DNA of 64,000 bases from AP-15 sp963846635 (GTDB lineage Bacteria > Pseudomonadota > Alphaproteobacteria > ATCC43930 > CGMCC-115725), in NCBI GenBank assembly GCA_963846635.1, contig CAWJXM010000054.1:186001-250000 (forward strand). The letters run 5' to 3'. Under the pieces are notes generated by a model. It did no database searches and was not told the origin of the DNA. It worked only from the letters and a program-made list of their open reading frames with translations. The position numbers and the translations under genes are program-made. Of the stretch, positions 27,314 to 36,268 are shown piece by piece; within the stretch, counting starts at the first letter, position 1, and the number at the start of each line of letters is the position of its first letter.

Positions 27314-27484
27314 TCACTGAAGAGCTCCCTGTGAACCAAGCCGGGCAGGCCGAATAATTAAGATCGCGGCGGGGAGGCCGTATACCGAGCTTGCCGTTGC
27401 AGCACAACGGGACGCGATTTTCTTGAGCGTCTTCGGCGGAAAATCCGCATCGAGGGCGGATTGCAAATTGCAGGGTATGAACAT
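27314..27484 (-). CDS. Small protein, function unknown
   Basis: The protein of about 56 residues begins MFIPCNLQSALDADFPPKTL, with a short hydrophobic C-terminal half (VYGLPAAILIIRP). A strong ribosome site (AAGGAG eight bases before ATG) supports it. No family was recognised. It lies between the duplicated small genes and the gene at 27641, all on the minus strand. Confidence 0.5.
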   Translation of the reverse strand: MFIPCNLQSALDADFPPKTLKKIASRCAATASSVYGLPAAILIIRPARLGSQGALQ

Positions 27485-27640
27485 GCTGGGTTCTCCTTGC
27501 GAGGGGTAGCTCACTGGTCGGGCGGCGGTGTGCTACCCCTCCCGCGTGAGCCGGGCTCGCTTGGCCAAAATCTGTCAGATGATGCACGGCCCTGGGGCCG
27601 AAGTCCAATTTCGGGTTTTCCGGTTGCGTGCCGATCGGAG

Positions 27641-28183
27641 CTATGCCGCGTTGCGTTGCGAGGCTAGCGCCGAGGTGCCGGTGATGCCGCGGCCGTGGAG
27701 CACAGAATCGACCGCAAAATCCCAGGCCTGCAGAGGGGCGGAATAAAGCGTCACCGGCACGATCTGCCATATATCGGAAACTGTGAGATGAATTCTCAGC
27801 CTCGCCATCTCGAGCGGGTGCCCGGCGTCGAGATCGAGAAATTCAAGCGCGTCGACGAGCGTCGGAAACGCTCTGTTTGCATGGGACGTGACGGTCCGAT
27901 AGCTGGCGGTGACGCATTTCGGGAAAAGGCTGGGTTCGATCCACCGGCCGCAATACTGGTGGTGACCGGCAAGGGCGCGATCGAAGGCCCGCTTCCAGCT
28001 CAATCCGCCAAGCTCGGCGGCGGTGAACCGGATTTCGAGAGCGATCGCCCCGAGCCTGGGATCGTCGTAGGCTTGCCGGCAAAAGAGCAGCGCCTCGTTG
28101 ACGGCTGCGCAGGCGGCGACCCACGGGATTCCATATATGTAGTAGTGAGCGCGAACTGGGGTTGGTTCCTGCGCGTTGTTCAT
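27641..28183 (-). CDS. Unrecognised protein of the plasmid-like block
   Basis: The 180-residue protein starts MNNAQEPTPVRAHYYIYGIP. It has conserved-looking aromatic and His residues (GHHQYCGRWIEPSLFPKCV) and no membrane segment or known motif. The frame is open to 28303 upstream, but the Arg-rich extension is not convincing; AGGACTGG before 28183 supports the chosen start. It is in the same direction as the partition genes. Confidence 0.55.
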   Translation of the reverse strand: MNNAQEPTPVRAHYYIYGIPWVAACAAVNEALLFCRQAYDDPRLGAIALEIRFTAAELGGLSWKRAFDRALAGHHQYCGRWIEPSLFPKCVTASYRTVTSHANRAFPTLVDALEFLDLDAGHPLEMARLRIHLTVSDIWQIVPVTLYSAPLQAWDFAVDSVLHGRGITGTSALASQRNAA

Positions 28184-28289
28184 CGCGACCAGTCCTCGGT
28201 GTTGGAACACGGTGAGGTTCTCCTGATGACGGCTATCGCCCGCGGTCTTTCGCCGGCGGGGGCCATCATCTGCAATCCTCGTTAAAGTC

Positions 28290-28423
28290 CGAATTTCCGC
28301 CACGTCGGGGCGCGATTAAGCAAGTTATCCACCGAATAAAGCGTACGTCTTCGGATTTCATGGGTCTCGTGAGGTTCCGAAAGCGATCTAAACGCGGGCG
28401 TTGGCTATGTGGCGGAAATTTCG
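28290..28423. repeat. Inverted repeat of 14-15 bp with nearby DnaA-box-like site
   Basis: CGAATTTCCGCCAC (28290-28303) and GTGGCGGAAATTTCG (28409-28423) are complementary except for one extra base. Between them is GTTATCCACC, one base from a DnaA box, next to an AT-rich patch. The spacing (105 bases) is long for a hairpin. It may be a regulatory or replication-related site upstream of the gene at 28183. The rest of 28184-28644 shows no gene. Confidence 0.4.
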
Positions 28424-28644
28424 CATTGCCCGGCGATGCTAGGGACAGACGAAGCGGGATCGTCCTTCAGCTATTGAATGGGTCTGTCTTCGGACCGGGG
28501 TGAAATCTTGCGCAGGATGTTTCGACGGCGCGCCCGATTGCGGAAGAGGACGCATTCAGCGGCGCCGCCGCGTCTGGGCGGCTCCGGGGAATGGATTGGG
28601 AGGATCATCAGAGAGATGGAACTTTCCTTCATCCATTGCGGGCA

Positions 28645-28881
28645 ATGCGGCTTTGGTTTGATCCGCTTAATGAAAGCCATGTCTTCGTGGCCGCAGGCTG
28701 GGAGCCAAGTGCTTCTCCCGAAGTCGACAGTGTAGGTGGTTGGAATGTGCATTCCACGGCAAACGATCGCCATGCACTGGCAGCAGATGGTTTTGAGTTC
28801 AGGCTGACGATCGTTCCGACAATCGAGACCTATGGCCAGCTGCAGTTGGCAATGATGATCGCTGCTGCCTCAAGCCAGTGA
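28645..28881 (+). CDS. Possible small protein, weakly supported
   Basis: A frame of 78 residues, MRLWFDPLNESHVFVAAGWE to QLAMMIAAASSQ, has a plausible mixed composition. There is no ribosome site or family match. It may be chance; it is the only candidate between 28184 and 29090. Confidence 0.25.
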   Translation: MRLWFDPLNESHVFVAAGWEPSASPEVDSVGGWNVHSTANDRHALAADGFEFRLTIVPTIETYGQLQLAMMIAAASSQ

Positions 28882-29090
28882 CCGTTCGAACCCGGGAAAT
28901 CTTGACCCGGCGGCGGAAATCCTGTGCTCCCCTCTGATTATAGCGCGTGACCTTAAACGCTGCGCCGATCCGGGCGTAAGCCAAGGCAAGAGCAAAAAGG
29001 CTTGAAGATGCCGTGGCCCTGCATGGCCAGGGACGCCCGGACTTTGCCGTTTCTGCGTCAGGCAAGCGGAATGGACCATTCATCTTCGCC

Positions 29091-29633
29091 ATGAGCAAAC
29101 AAATTTCGATTGTATCTGCACGCCGCGGCCGCACTGCGATCGGCCGACAAATTCTCGTAACCCTAGCCGGCGCCATCACCGGTACGGTGCTGCTGATCGC
29201 TCCGCCGGGCCGTGGTTTTGAGGTTCCGCCCCCGCAAATCACCGGCGCTGGCAATGCGCTTATATTGCCGGCCTCCCAGGGCTGGTGTTCAACCGATTTG
29301 TGGATTGGCGATACGCGGTTGCGGGGCGCGATCGCCGATAGCGGCGCCACCGGCTGGATCACAATCGGCCGCAACCAGGCCAGGCAGGCTGGCATCGATG
29401 TCGCTCGGTTGCGGTTCGATCGTTCATACGAGAGCGCCAATGGCCGAGGACACTTCGCAGAAACCCCTGTGCGCTGGGTCCGGATCGGCACCGCTTTTCA
29501 GGTGATCGATGTGAAGATTGCGGTAACCGATGTCGATCAGACCGAGGCGCTCATAGGCATTGAACTCTTGCGCGACCTTAATTTCCGGGTGCGCGTGGAC
29601 CATTGCAAGTTGAGCCTGGGGAGATCGACATGA
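29091..29633 (+). CDS. Retropepsin-like aspartic protease, membrane-anchored
   Basis: In the 180-residue protein, an N-terminal hydrophobic segment (ILVTLAGAITGTVLLIAPP, about 21-39) should anchor it to the inner membrane with the rest in the periplasm. The motif IADSGATGWITIG (Asp83-Ser-Gly-Ala) is the active-site signature of clan AA retropepsin-like proteases, and IGIELLRDLNFRVRVDH resembles the later family block IGM-x-L-x-x-L. It probably dimerises to form the active site. It is the first gene of a tight operon and overlaps the next gene by ATGA. Confidence 0.72.
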   Translation: MSKQISIVSARRGRTAIGRQILVTLAGAITGTVLLIAPPGRGFEVPPPQITGAGNALILPASQGWCSTDLWIGDTRLRGAIADSGATGWITIGRNQARQAGIDVARLRFDRSYESANGRGHFAETPVRWVRIGTAFQVIDVKIAVTDVDQTEALIGIELLRDLNFRVRVDHCKLSLGRST

Positions 29634-30514
29634 CCGCCTCCAGTGCCGCGCTCGATGCCTGCGACTGGATGGTCGATTATTGGCGCGGCCTTTTCGGCCA
29701 GCGCCTGCTCCCGCCCGAACTCCTCAAATTGACGGCCGATGAACTTACCGTTCGGCGCGCCACCCATGTCGAGATTGAAACACGGCGGACGCGGCTGGCA
29801 TTGCTGCGCGTCCGCCAGGGTGATGACATCCTCTTCGAAGGTCCGGCGCCCCGCGACGGCAAGGTCACGATCGTTCCGCTGACCAAGGATCCCGTCGAGC
29901 TGCAGGTCAGCCTTGAACCGCGCAATCCGGCCAGCGGGACCTTGCGCTTCGAAAGCGTGCTCGAGCCGGCTCCGAACGGGCCTCCGATCGAGCGCTTTGA
30001 TGTGCCTGCATCGGTCGCCCTGGGCGATGATATCGCCTGCGGCTGGTCAGCGCCGCGTGCGGCGCGGGTGCGCCTGGCGGTGATCCGCGATAGCGAGGTC
30101 ACCGATCATATCGGCCCGCCGATTGGCGAACTGGCCGTGCCGGTGCCAAAGCCAGGCCGGGTGCTGCTGCGGCTGACTGCCGAGGAAAGCTGGGGGGAAT
30201 CGACCCTCACAAAAACAGTGACGGTTGCGGTGCCCAAGCTGAGGCTGATGCTGTTGAGGCCCGCGGTCCAGGCCGCCTGCCCCGGCGAGACCGTGCGTTT
30301 CGAATGGCGCACGATGGCGGCCGAAAGCGCCTGGCTGATCCCGCCCGGCAGTGCGGCACCCGAGCGGCTGCGCGAGACGGATGGCGGCTTTCTCGACGTC
30401 AGGCTCGGCTCGCGCCCTGTCGAATATCAGATCGTAGCGCGCGGCTATGGCGGCGCCGAACGCAGCGCTGTTTTGCGCGCGGTGCCGCAGCCCTTCGCTT
30501 TGCTCGAAGATTAA
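29630..30514 (+). CDS. Multi-domain beta-sandwich (Ig-like) protein of the operon
   Basis: The 294-residue protein has a helical N-terminus (ALDACDWMVDYWRGLFGQRL) followed by a beta-rich body that can be divided into about three Ig-like units. Two of them start alike: VPASVALGDDIACGWSAPRA and PAVQAACPGETVRFEWRTMA. No signal peptide is seen, so it is probably cytoplasmic or translocated with a partner. It is coupled to the protease-like gene upstream (ATGA overlap, GGGGAG ribosome site) and lies 11 bases before the DUF4407 gene. Function unknown; a scaffold or adaptor is likely. Confidence 0.6.
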   Translation: MTASSAALDACDWMVDYWRGLFGQRLLPPELLKLTADELTVRRATHVEIETRRTRLALLRVRQGDDILFEGPAPRDGKVTIVPLTKDPVELQVSLEPRNPASGTLRFESVLEPAPNGPPIERFDVPASVALGDDIACGWSAPRAARVRLAVIRDSEVTDHIGPPIGELAVPVPKPGRVLLRLTAEESWGESTLTKTVTVAVPKLRLMLLRPAVQAACPGETVRFEWRTMAAESAWLIPPGSAAPERLRETDGGFLDVRLGSRPVEYQIVARGYGGAERSAVLRAVPQPFALLED

Positions 30515-30525
30515 GGAGCAACCCA

Positions 30526-31806
30526 ATGAATACCGGCTCGCGCATGCCCGACTGGATGCAAGGCGGGGAAGAACGCCGCGGCGCGTTCTCGAAGATCATG
30601 TATCTGATCTGCTGGCTGGTGCGCGCAGATCCGGACATTCTCGCGGGCTGCCCGGTCATCGACCGCTTTCAGATCATCGCGAAAGCCGTGCTGTTGCTGG
30701 CTGTCGCCGGCATTGCCCTCTTCGCCTGGGGGGCATTCCTGATGCTGTTCCTGCCCTGGTACGCCTTTCCGCTGCTGGTCCCGATCATGGTCTGGATCGT
30801 GATGATCGACCAGTTCATGGGATCAGCTCACTGGAAGCTGCAGGGCATCCTGCGCCGGCCGGCAACGCGTCAGGCCGTTTTCAGCTGGGCCATGATCCTC
30901 GGCCTGCTCGCCGATAACGCCACGCTCGGCCTGCGCCTTGGCATCGCTGCCGTCACTTCGTCGGCTACGGCGTACAGCGCGACGCTCTCGCTCAGCCACG
31001 AAGCGATTCTGACCCAGGAAGAAAAGGATCGCAATGCAGCGAACGCCGCATTGCGCGAGCAGGGCGAAACCGAGAAGCAGCAGATCTGGCGTGACATGCT
31101 GGGCGCCGACGACGCGGCGGTCAAGGAAGCGGCCGAGGCGCTCAAGGCGTTGCAGCTGCAGATTGCGGATGCGCGCAGTAGCCGGGAAAGTGCCGCCGGC
31201 ACTGTGGCCGATGCTCAGGTCAGCGCCGATTGCGAGATGCATGGCGGCCGGGGCTCGGGCTGCAAACGCGGCAGAGGCCCCAAATACCGCGCCGCCCTGA
31301 TCCGCAGCAAGGCGGCGAATGCCGCCATGACGCGGGCGGCTGCCGATCTGTCGGCGCTCGAAGCGCGGCTGCCTGATGCTGAAAGCAAATACAAGGATGC
31401 CATCGCGGCGTTCCGCGCGCGCGAGCCCGATTACCTGAAAGCCGCACAGGCGATCGATGCACAGGTTGCCAAGGAAACGGTGCCGGCCCGCAACGATCCG
31501 GTCCTGGCTCACCGGGCGTTGCAGAAGATCCTTCACTCGCCGGACGGCGAAGGCACCCGCTTTTACCTGCGCCTGATGCTGACATTGCTGCTGACGGTCG
31601 AGCTGTCCTATGTGCTGGCATCCGAATATTTCGGGCATGCGAGCGTGTACATGGCCCGGCTGATTGCGCGCACCCGCCGGCTCGCCGCCGAAGCAGCCGG
31701 GGAATACTGGCGGTGGATGCAAGCGCTGGCCGGCGAGGGCAATGACCCGTCGAACCCACCGCAGCCGTCGTACCGGGTGCTGCCGCGGTTCGGCAATGAC
31801 GATTGA
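30526..31806 (+). CDS. DUF4407-like membrane protein with coiled-coil domain
   Basis: The 426-residue protein shows the DUF4407 layout. The N-terminal ICWLVRADPDILAGCP is followed by two paired hydrophobic segments (about 45-90), a third near residue 115-145, a long charged coiled coil (about 150-320, AALREQGETEKQQIWRDML onward) and a last hydrophobic segment (YLRLMLTLLLTVELSYVLA). The coiled coil likely faces the periplasm. A short Cys pair (CEMHGGRGSGCK) sits in it. AAGGAG seven bases before ATG marks the start. It is the main membrane protein of the operon. Confidence 0.75.
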   Translation: MNTGSRMPDWMQGGEERRGAFSKIMYLICWLVRADPDILAGCPVIDRFQIIAKAVLLLAVAGIALFAWGAFLMLFLPWYAFPLLVPIMVWIVMIDQFMGSAHWKLQGILRRPATRQAVFSWAMILGLLADNATLGLRLGIAAVTSSATAYSATLSLSHEAILTQEEKDRNAANAALREQGETEKQQIWRDMLGADDAAVKEAAEALKALQLQIADARSSRESAAGTVADAQVSADCEMHGGRGSGCKRGRGPKYRAALIRSKAANAAMTRAAADLSALEARLPDAESKYKDAIAAFRAREPDYLKAAQAIDAQVAKETVPARNDPVLAHRALQKILHSPDGEGTRFYLRLMLTLLLTVELSYVLASEYFGHASVYMARLIARTRRLAAEAAGEYWRWMQALAGEGNDPSNPPQPSYRVLPRFGNDD

Positions 31807-31821
31807 CGGAAGGAGAGTTGA

Positions 31822-32148
31822 ATGCGCGGCAAGAGGCAGCGCACGGCGCCGCAATCATGTCGGCATGGGCGCACGGCTGGCTGGGAGGAGACGCTGGCGC
31901 TAGCGGCCGAGCTGAGCGGCGTCAAAGGCTCGTCCTTAATCTGGTGCGGCAACTGCCGCCAGGTCCTGGTGCCGGTGGTTTTCTCGGACGGCAAGGACAC
32001 GGACGTGATTTCGCTGGCCTGTTTGAACTGCCTGCAGGGCTACCGCGTGGTCGTCGGCGTGCCGGCTGGCCCGATTGGGAGCGGAGGCTGCCATGCGGCG
32101 GTTCGCGCCTGGCTGAAAGCGCCGCGCCGCAAAGGACGGGGAGTGTGA
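31822..32148 (+). CDS. Small zinc-ribbon-like protein
   Basis: In the 108-residue protein, two CxxC pairs, WCGNCRQ and ACLNCLQ, are spaced about 26 residues apart and could bind one zinc ion, as in zinc ribbons. The N-terminus is basic, and the C-terminus contains a hydrophobic turn and a basic tail. GGAGAG before ATG supports the start; it follows the DUF4407 gene by 15 bases. Nucleic-acid or protein binding is possible. Confidence 0.6.
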   Translation: MRGKRQRTAPQSCRHGRTAGWEETLALAAELSGVKGSSLIWCGNCRQVLVPVVFSDGKDTDVISLACLNCLQGYRVVVGVPAGPIGSGGCHAAVRAWLKAPRRKGRGV

Positions 32149-32152
32149 GGCA

Positions 32153-32542
32153 ATGCCCGACGAGTACGAAGGCGTCCGCCAATTGGGCCAGGCGATCGGC
32201 GAGCTGATAAGGCTCCCGTTCGTGCTGCTGCGCGGCGGCTTTCGCACGCATCAGCGCTGGCGTGCCGTCCCGCTTTTGCAAAAGAGCCATACCCGGGCCG
32301 GCCTTGCCGCCGCGTCACTGGTGGCGCTCGGGGTCTACATCGCCGAGCGCGGGATTTCCGCCATGACGGAGATCGAACTGGACGGCGCCGCCGGCATTGG
32401 CGCTTTCGCCCTGCTGTATCTGGCTGTCGGTATCGTTGGATCGCGGGGCCAGCTGCGGTTCGATCCAATGTCGATCTTCTGGTTCGGGGTCCTTGGCCTC
32501 GGCGCCCTTGCCTTGCTGGTTATGTTTGGATGGTCTTTATGA
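32153..32542 (+). CDS. Small membrane protein of the operon
   Basis: The 129-residue protein has an amphipathic N-terminus (VRQLGQAIGELIRLPFVLLR) and three hydrophobic segments (AGLAAASLVALGVYIAE, IGAFALLYLAVGIVGS, IFWFGVLGLGALALLVMFG). It is likely an inner-membrane subunit. It starts four bases after the zinc protein and overlaps the next gene by ATGA. No family was recognised. Confidence 0.62.
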   Translation: MPDEYEGVRQLGQAIGELIRLPFVLLRGGFRTHQRWRAVPLLQKSHTRAGLAAASLVALGVYIAERGISAMTEIELDGAAGIGAFALLYLAVGIVGSRGQLRFDPMSIFWFGVLGLGALALLVMFGWSL

Positions 32543-32736
32543 TCGAGCATGCCATTATGATTGCAGCGCCGGCCGCGATTGCGCTGGCCATTGTGCGGAT
32601 TGTGCTGCTGGCACAGCCGGCGCCGGGCACAAAGCTGCCGCATCCCTCGAAAATCGGCCTTCCGTCGGGGCAGCTCGCGCCGCCGTCGCAAGTGCATGCG
32701 GCGCTCACGGGACAGCGCCGCCGGCGCGGTCCCTAA
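32539..32736 (+). CDS. Small single-pass membrane protein
   Basis: In the 65-residue protein, the N-terminus MIEHAIMIAAPAAIALAIVR forms one membrane segment, and the rest is a Pro-rich soluble tail ending in Arg residues (TGQRRRRGP). It is coupled to the upstream gene by ATGA. No family was recognised. Confidence 0.58.
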   Translation: MIEHAIMIAAPAAIALAIVRIVLLAQPAPGTKLPHPSKIGLPSGQLAPPSQVHAALTGQRRRRGP

Positions 32737-32760
32737 CCTTAAATCGCAGTGGTGAACGCA

Positions 32761-33090
32761 ATGATCATTGGACGGTTCGAGAAGCACGACTATGGCTTCC
32801 TCGGCTCCATCGAAACGCTCGGCTGGCGGCTTGACCCGGTGCGTCTTTTGCGCCGGGACAAGGGCGCCGACTACGTGATCCATGGGCCAGACGACTGCGA
32901 GCTTGGGGCAGCCTGGCGCAAAACGGGCGACTACGGCGATTACCTCTCGGTCAAGCTCGATTGCCCGTCGCTGGCGGCGCCCGTGAACGCGGTCTTGGCC
33001 TTGAAAGCCGATCAGGACGGTTTTTACCGGCTGCGCTGGAACCGGCGCTCCGACAAGCGCAGCGCGGAACGGGATGGCGCTCCCGACTGA
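32761..33090 (+). CDS. DUF736 family protein
   Basis: The 109-residue protein matches DUF736: MIIGRFEKHDYGFLGSIETL, then GADYVIHGPDDCELGAAWRK, DYLSVKLDCPSLAAPVNAVL and GFYRLRWNR. DUF736 genes are common on conjugative plasmids and ICEs of alphaproteobacteria, near transfer genes. Its role is not established. In-frame GTG codons at 32749 and 32752 are alternative starts. It lies 38 bases before the coupling-protein gene. Confidence 0.8.
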   Translation: MIIGRFEKHDYGFLGSIETLGWRLDPVRLLRRDKGADYVIHGPDDCELGAAWRKTGDYGDYLSVKLDCPSLAAPVNAVLALKADQDGFYRLRWNRRSDKRSAERDGAPD

Positions 33091-33128
33091 AGCAGAGGTC
33101 GCTGACGCATCGGCAAGAAGGTGAGACA

Positions 33129-34554
33129 ATGGGATTGTTCTCCGGCCGCCGCAAACTGATCGGCTCCAGCGACCCGCGAGCCATGTTCGCGGGCTATTAC
33201 CGCTACCCGGACGGATCGCTCGGCGGCGAAATCCGCATTGGCGACACCCGGCCCAAGATCATTATCGGCGGCAACTCAGCTGGCAAGGGTGCCGGGATCA
33301 TCATCCCGAACGCGTTAAAGCGCACCGGGATATCGCAGGTGTTTGTCGATACCCGCTGCCAGGCCGCCGCGGTCGCGGCACCCTGGCGCCGGTCGGTCGA
33401 CCGGAAAACCGCCGTGTCGAATGCTTACGGCTGTCTCTGCCATCTGCCCGACTACGCCGATCTGCAGGGCAGCGCCGGGATCAATCTGCTCGCGGCGCCC
33501 GAGCTCGATCCGGATCATCCCCTAGTTACAGATCATCTGACGGTGATGGCGGCGACCACGCTGCCGGCCGACAACGATCATCAACCCTATTTCCCGACCG
33601 CGTCGCAGAGCGTGTTCATCTCGTTCAGTTACAGAGAACTGGTCGAGGCCAAGCGCGAGGGCCGCAAGCCGCTATTCGCCAATGTCCGGGGCAAGGTTCT
33701 CGAGCGCAGCGAGTACGATGACAAGACCGGGGAGCCGACATCCGGCATGGCCTGGCATGCGCGGCAGATCCTCACGCTCGGCAATCCCTTCGTGACCAGC
33801 TGCATCGCGCTTCGCCGGCAAGACCAACGACGAAATGCGCTCGGTCATCGGCACGTTTGAATCGAAGACCCGCTTCATGATGTCGCCGATGCTGGCGGGC
33901 GACGAACAGCGCGGCGGGTTTGATTTCAGCGGGGCAGGGAAGGAGGTGCATTCCTACTTTCTGGCGATCCCCGCGGAACATGTCGACGGATGCGCGGGTT
34001 GGTTCCGGTTGGCGATCACAAGCGCCATGCGCCCGCTATTCGCCCCGCACCCGGTTCCGGTGACCTTCTGGCTCGATGAATTTTACGCTCTTAAGAGAAT
34101 ACCTTTGGTCGACCAGATCGGTGTCGTTGCCGGCTCGAAAATCGAGATCATCATTGTCGTGCAGAGCCTCAGTATGTTGAAGCATCTGTACCAGGATGCC
34201 TGGGAAGCATTTCTTGGAAACGCCGGCGCGATTATTCTGGTTGGCCCCGCCGGCGATCACACGACCTGCGATTATCTGGTCAAGCGGTCGTGTGAGACGA
34301 CGATCATCAAGCCCCACAGAGGCCGGAACACCAACCCTGGCGGCGCCGGCACCTCGACCGGAGACGCGTTTGAGATACGCCCGACGCTGACGCACGCCGA
34401 TCTCTACGGCCTGCCGCCCGGCACCGGTTTCATCTGGCTGCAGGGCGAGGCCGATCCGGTACCTGCCGCCTTTCCGGGTTACTGGTCCCGCGAGCACCCG
34501 GAGTATCGGATTTTGTCGCACCGGGCGCGCCGCGATCCTTATGTCCGGTGGTAA
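33129..34554 (+). pseudogene. VirD4/TraG-type coupling ATPase, frameshifted
   Basis: The first part has the Walker A loop IIIGGNSAGKGAGIIIPN (about 44-61) and the YADLQGSAGINLL-type block of TraG proteins. The second part, in another frame from about 33811, has FAGKTNDEMRSVIGTFES, the Walker B-like VTFWLDEFYAL and VQSLSMLKHLYQ. Together they make a type IV coupling protein of about 474 residues that lacks the N-terminal membrane domain. The frame break is at 33806-33811, and dropping one C joins ...TSCIA to FAGKTN exactly. Such ATPases bring DNA or protein substrates to a secretion channel. Either the gene is dead or the base is a sequence error. Confidence 0.83.
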
Positions 34555-34558
34555 TGCC

Positions 34559-35275
34559 ATGGACGATCTCGAAAAAAAGCTGTTTGCGCAGCTCGACAAC
34601 CCGATGCCGGGCCAGCGCAGCCAGGCTCTGGATATGCTCCATATCCATGACAAAAAGCACAAATCCTCGTTCCGCGACCGTCTCGCGAAAATCGAGCGCG
34701 GCGAGCAATACGACGCGCTCGACCAGGAAGCTGCGGGTTTGCGCCAGCAGAATGCGCTGCTCGATGGAGAGCTGACGCAATACAAGGAGGCGGTGGCAAA
34801 GTGGCAGAAACATGCGGGGGCGATGCAAAGCAAGCTCGCCATGGCCAGCGCGATCGCCTGGGGCCGCACGACCGGGCTGCGGCTTGCGGCTTATGTGGCG
34901 GCGCCATTGATCGTCCTTGCTGTCTGGCAGGGATATGAGCGCTACTGGCCGCTGCCGCCGGCGGTGCAGAGCGGGCTGCAGGAAATCGCCGCCAATACGG
35001 CGTGGGGGCAGGGGTGCGGGCAGGCGGTCGTGCGCCAGGTCGACGATCAGCCTTATTGGGTGCTGCCCTGCGGCCGGATCGACACGACCAGCCATTTAAC
35101 CGCCCAGGGCCGGCCGATCGGCCTGCATTGCGTCGATCTCTACGCGACGCCGGCGACATTCGATTGGCGCGCATACGTCAAGGCCAACCCCTATGGCCTG
35201 TTCGGCTGGTGGATCAAATGGCCGCGGCGCGCCGTCCAATGCGAGCCGTACGAGATAAGAGAGGCGCAGCAATGA
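34559..35275 (+). CDS. Coiled-coil, single-pass membrane protein of the operon
   Basis: The 238-residue protein has a charged helical N-terminal half with a coiled coil (DALDQEAAGLRQQNALLDGE), one membrane segment (LRLAAYVAAPLIVLAVWQGY, about 125-145) and a Cys-containing C-terminal domain of about 95 residues, probably periplasmic (GQGCGQAVVRQ, WVLPCGRID, LHCVDLYA). The ATG at 34541 overlapping the coupling-protein end is an alternative start. The gene overlaps the VWA-like gene by ATGA. Confidence 0.6.
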   Translation: MDDLEKKLFAQLDNPMPGQRSQALDMLHIHDKKHKSSFRDRLAKIERGEQYDALDQEAAGLRQQNALLDGELTQYKEAVAKWQKHAGAMQSKLAMASAIAWGRTTGLRLAAYVAAPLIVLAVWQGYERYWPLPPAVQSGLQEIAANTAWGQGCGQAVVRQVDDQPYWVLPCGRIDTTSHLTAQGRPIGLHCVDLYATPATFDWRAYVKANPYGLFGWWIKWPRRAVQCEPYEIREAQQ

Positions 35276-36048
35276 GCTTGTCGATCTTTCGCCGCAATAA
35301 TGCGCGGCAAACCGAGCCTTCGGCGCCCGCGCTGCCAGCTCGGCCGCCGTTGCCGCCGGCGCCGGTCCCCGGGCCGCCGCTGCCGCCGCGGCGGCGCCTC
35401 GTGCCGGGCGTGGGGCCGGAGAAGGCCGGACTGAAGCGTCTGCTGTTCGGTTTCGATGCGACCGCGAGCCGTGCTGAGTCCTGGCGCCATGCGACGAAGC
35501 TGACCGATACGCTGCTGGCGGCATTGCCGGACCGGTTGGGCGTGTGTCTTGCCGTGCATGGCGGCGGGCGGCTGCATACGCTGACCCGCTACACGACGTC
35601 GCCGGCAAAGCTGCGCGACAGGGCCGCGGGGGTGTATTGCGAGGCCGGCGGCACCCGGCTCCTCGATATTCTGGCGCATTCGGCGGCAGTGCAGGCCGAT
35701 CTGGTGCTTTATATCGGCGACAGTTTCGAGGAGTCGGCGTCGAAAGCTGGTGCACTGGCCGACCGGCTTCGCCGGTGCGGCACGCGCGTCATCATCCTTC
35801 AGGAAGGCGATGACGATTATGCGCGCGGTGTCTTCGGCGAGATTGCCGACCGCACGGGCGGGGCCGTGCTGCCGTTCGATGTTTCGTCGTTCGACCGGAT
35901 TGGCAAGGAACTGCTCGAGTTGATTGCGGTGCTCGCGGCGGACGGCGTCGCGGCGGTCGAAGCCCGGCAGGAAGCCTCGCCGGCGGCCGAGATGCTGCTC
36001 GAAAATCTGGATCCCAAGCGCCTGCTGATTGGCCAGGCAAAACGGTGA
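35272..36048 (+). CDS. VWA-like domain protein with Pro-rich N-terminus
   Basis: The 258-residue protein has residues 16-43 rich in Pro and Ala (LPARPPLPPAPVPGPPLPP), likely a flexible linker. The rest resembles a von Willebrand A-type domain: LLFGFDATASRAESW carries the MIDAS-like Asp62-x-Thr-x-Ser66, and later come ADLVLYIGDSFEESA and VIILQEGDDDYARG. The domain would bind a metal ion and a protein partner. It is the last gene of the operon and is coupled to the preceding membrane-protein gene. Downstream is a resolvase fragment that marks the end of the block. Confidence 0.65.
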   Translation: MSLSIFRRNNARQTEPSAPALPARPPLPPAPVPGPPLPPRRRLVPGVGPEKAGLKRLLFGFDATASRAESWRHATKLTDTLLAALPDRLGVCLAVHGGGRLHTLTRYTTSPAKLRDRAAGVYCEAGGTRLLDILAHSAAVQADLVLYIGDSFEESASKAGALADRLRRCGTRVIILQEGDDDYARGVFGEIADRTGGAVLPFDVSSFDRIGKELLELIAVLAADGVAAVEARQEASPAAEMLLENLDPKRLLIGQAKR

Positions 36049-36051
36049 ATA

Positions 36052-36256
36052 TGACTGAATTGGCAGACTTGGTGTTGTCGAGCAGATGGGAAAGCGACCG
36101 CCCGAGACGGTCGAGCTTCCAGACCACCAGGCAATCGCCCGACTTGAGGAAGGCCAGCGCTTTCGCAAGGCCGATACGATCGTCGCGGCCGCCGCTCGCG
36201 CGATCTTCGAACAGATGCCGCTCATCGACGCCTGCAGCCAGCAGGCCCCGCCTCAC
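36052..36256 (-). pseudogene. Resolvase fragment (serine recombinase)
   Basis: The reading AAGVDERHLFEDRASGGRDD followed by CLVVWKLDRLGRSLSHLLD is the middle of the catalytic domain of a Tn3-type resolvase. The N-terminus with the active serine and everything after the helix E start are missing. It marks an old recombination border just after the transfer-like operon. Confidence 0.8.
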
Positions 36257-36268
36257 AGGTGGAGATGT

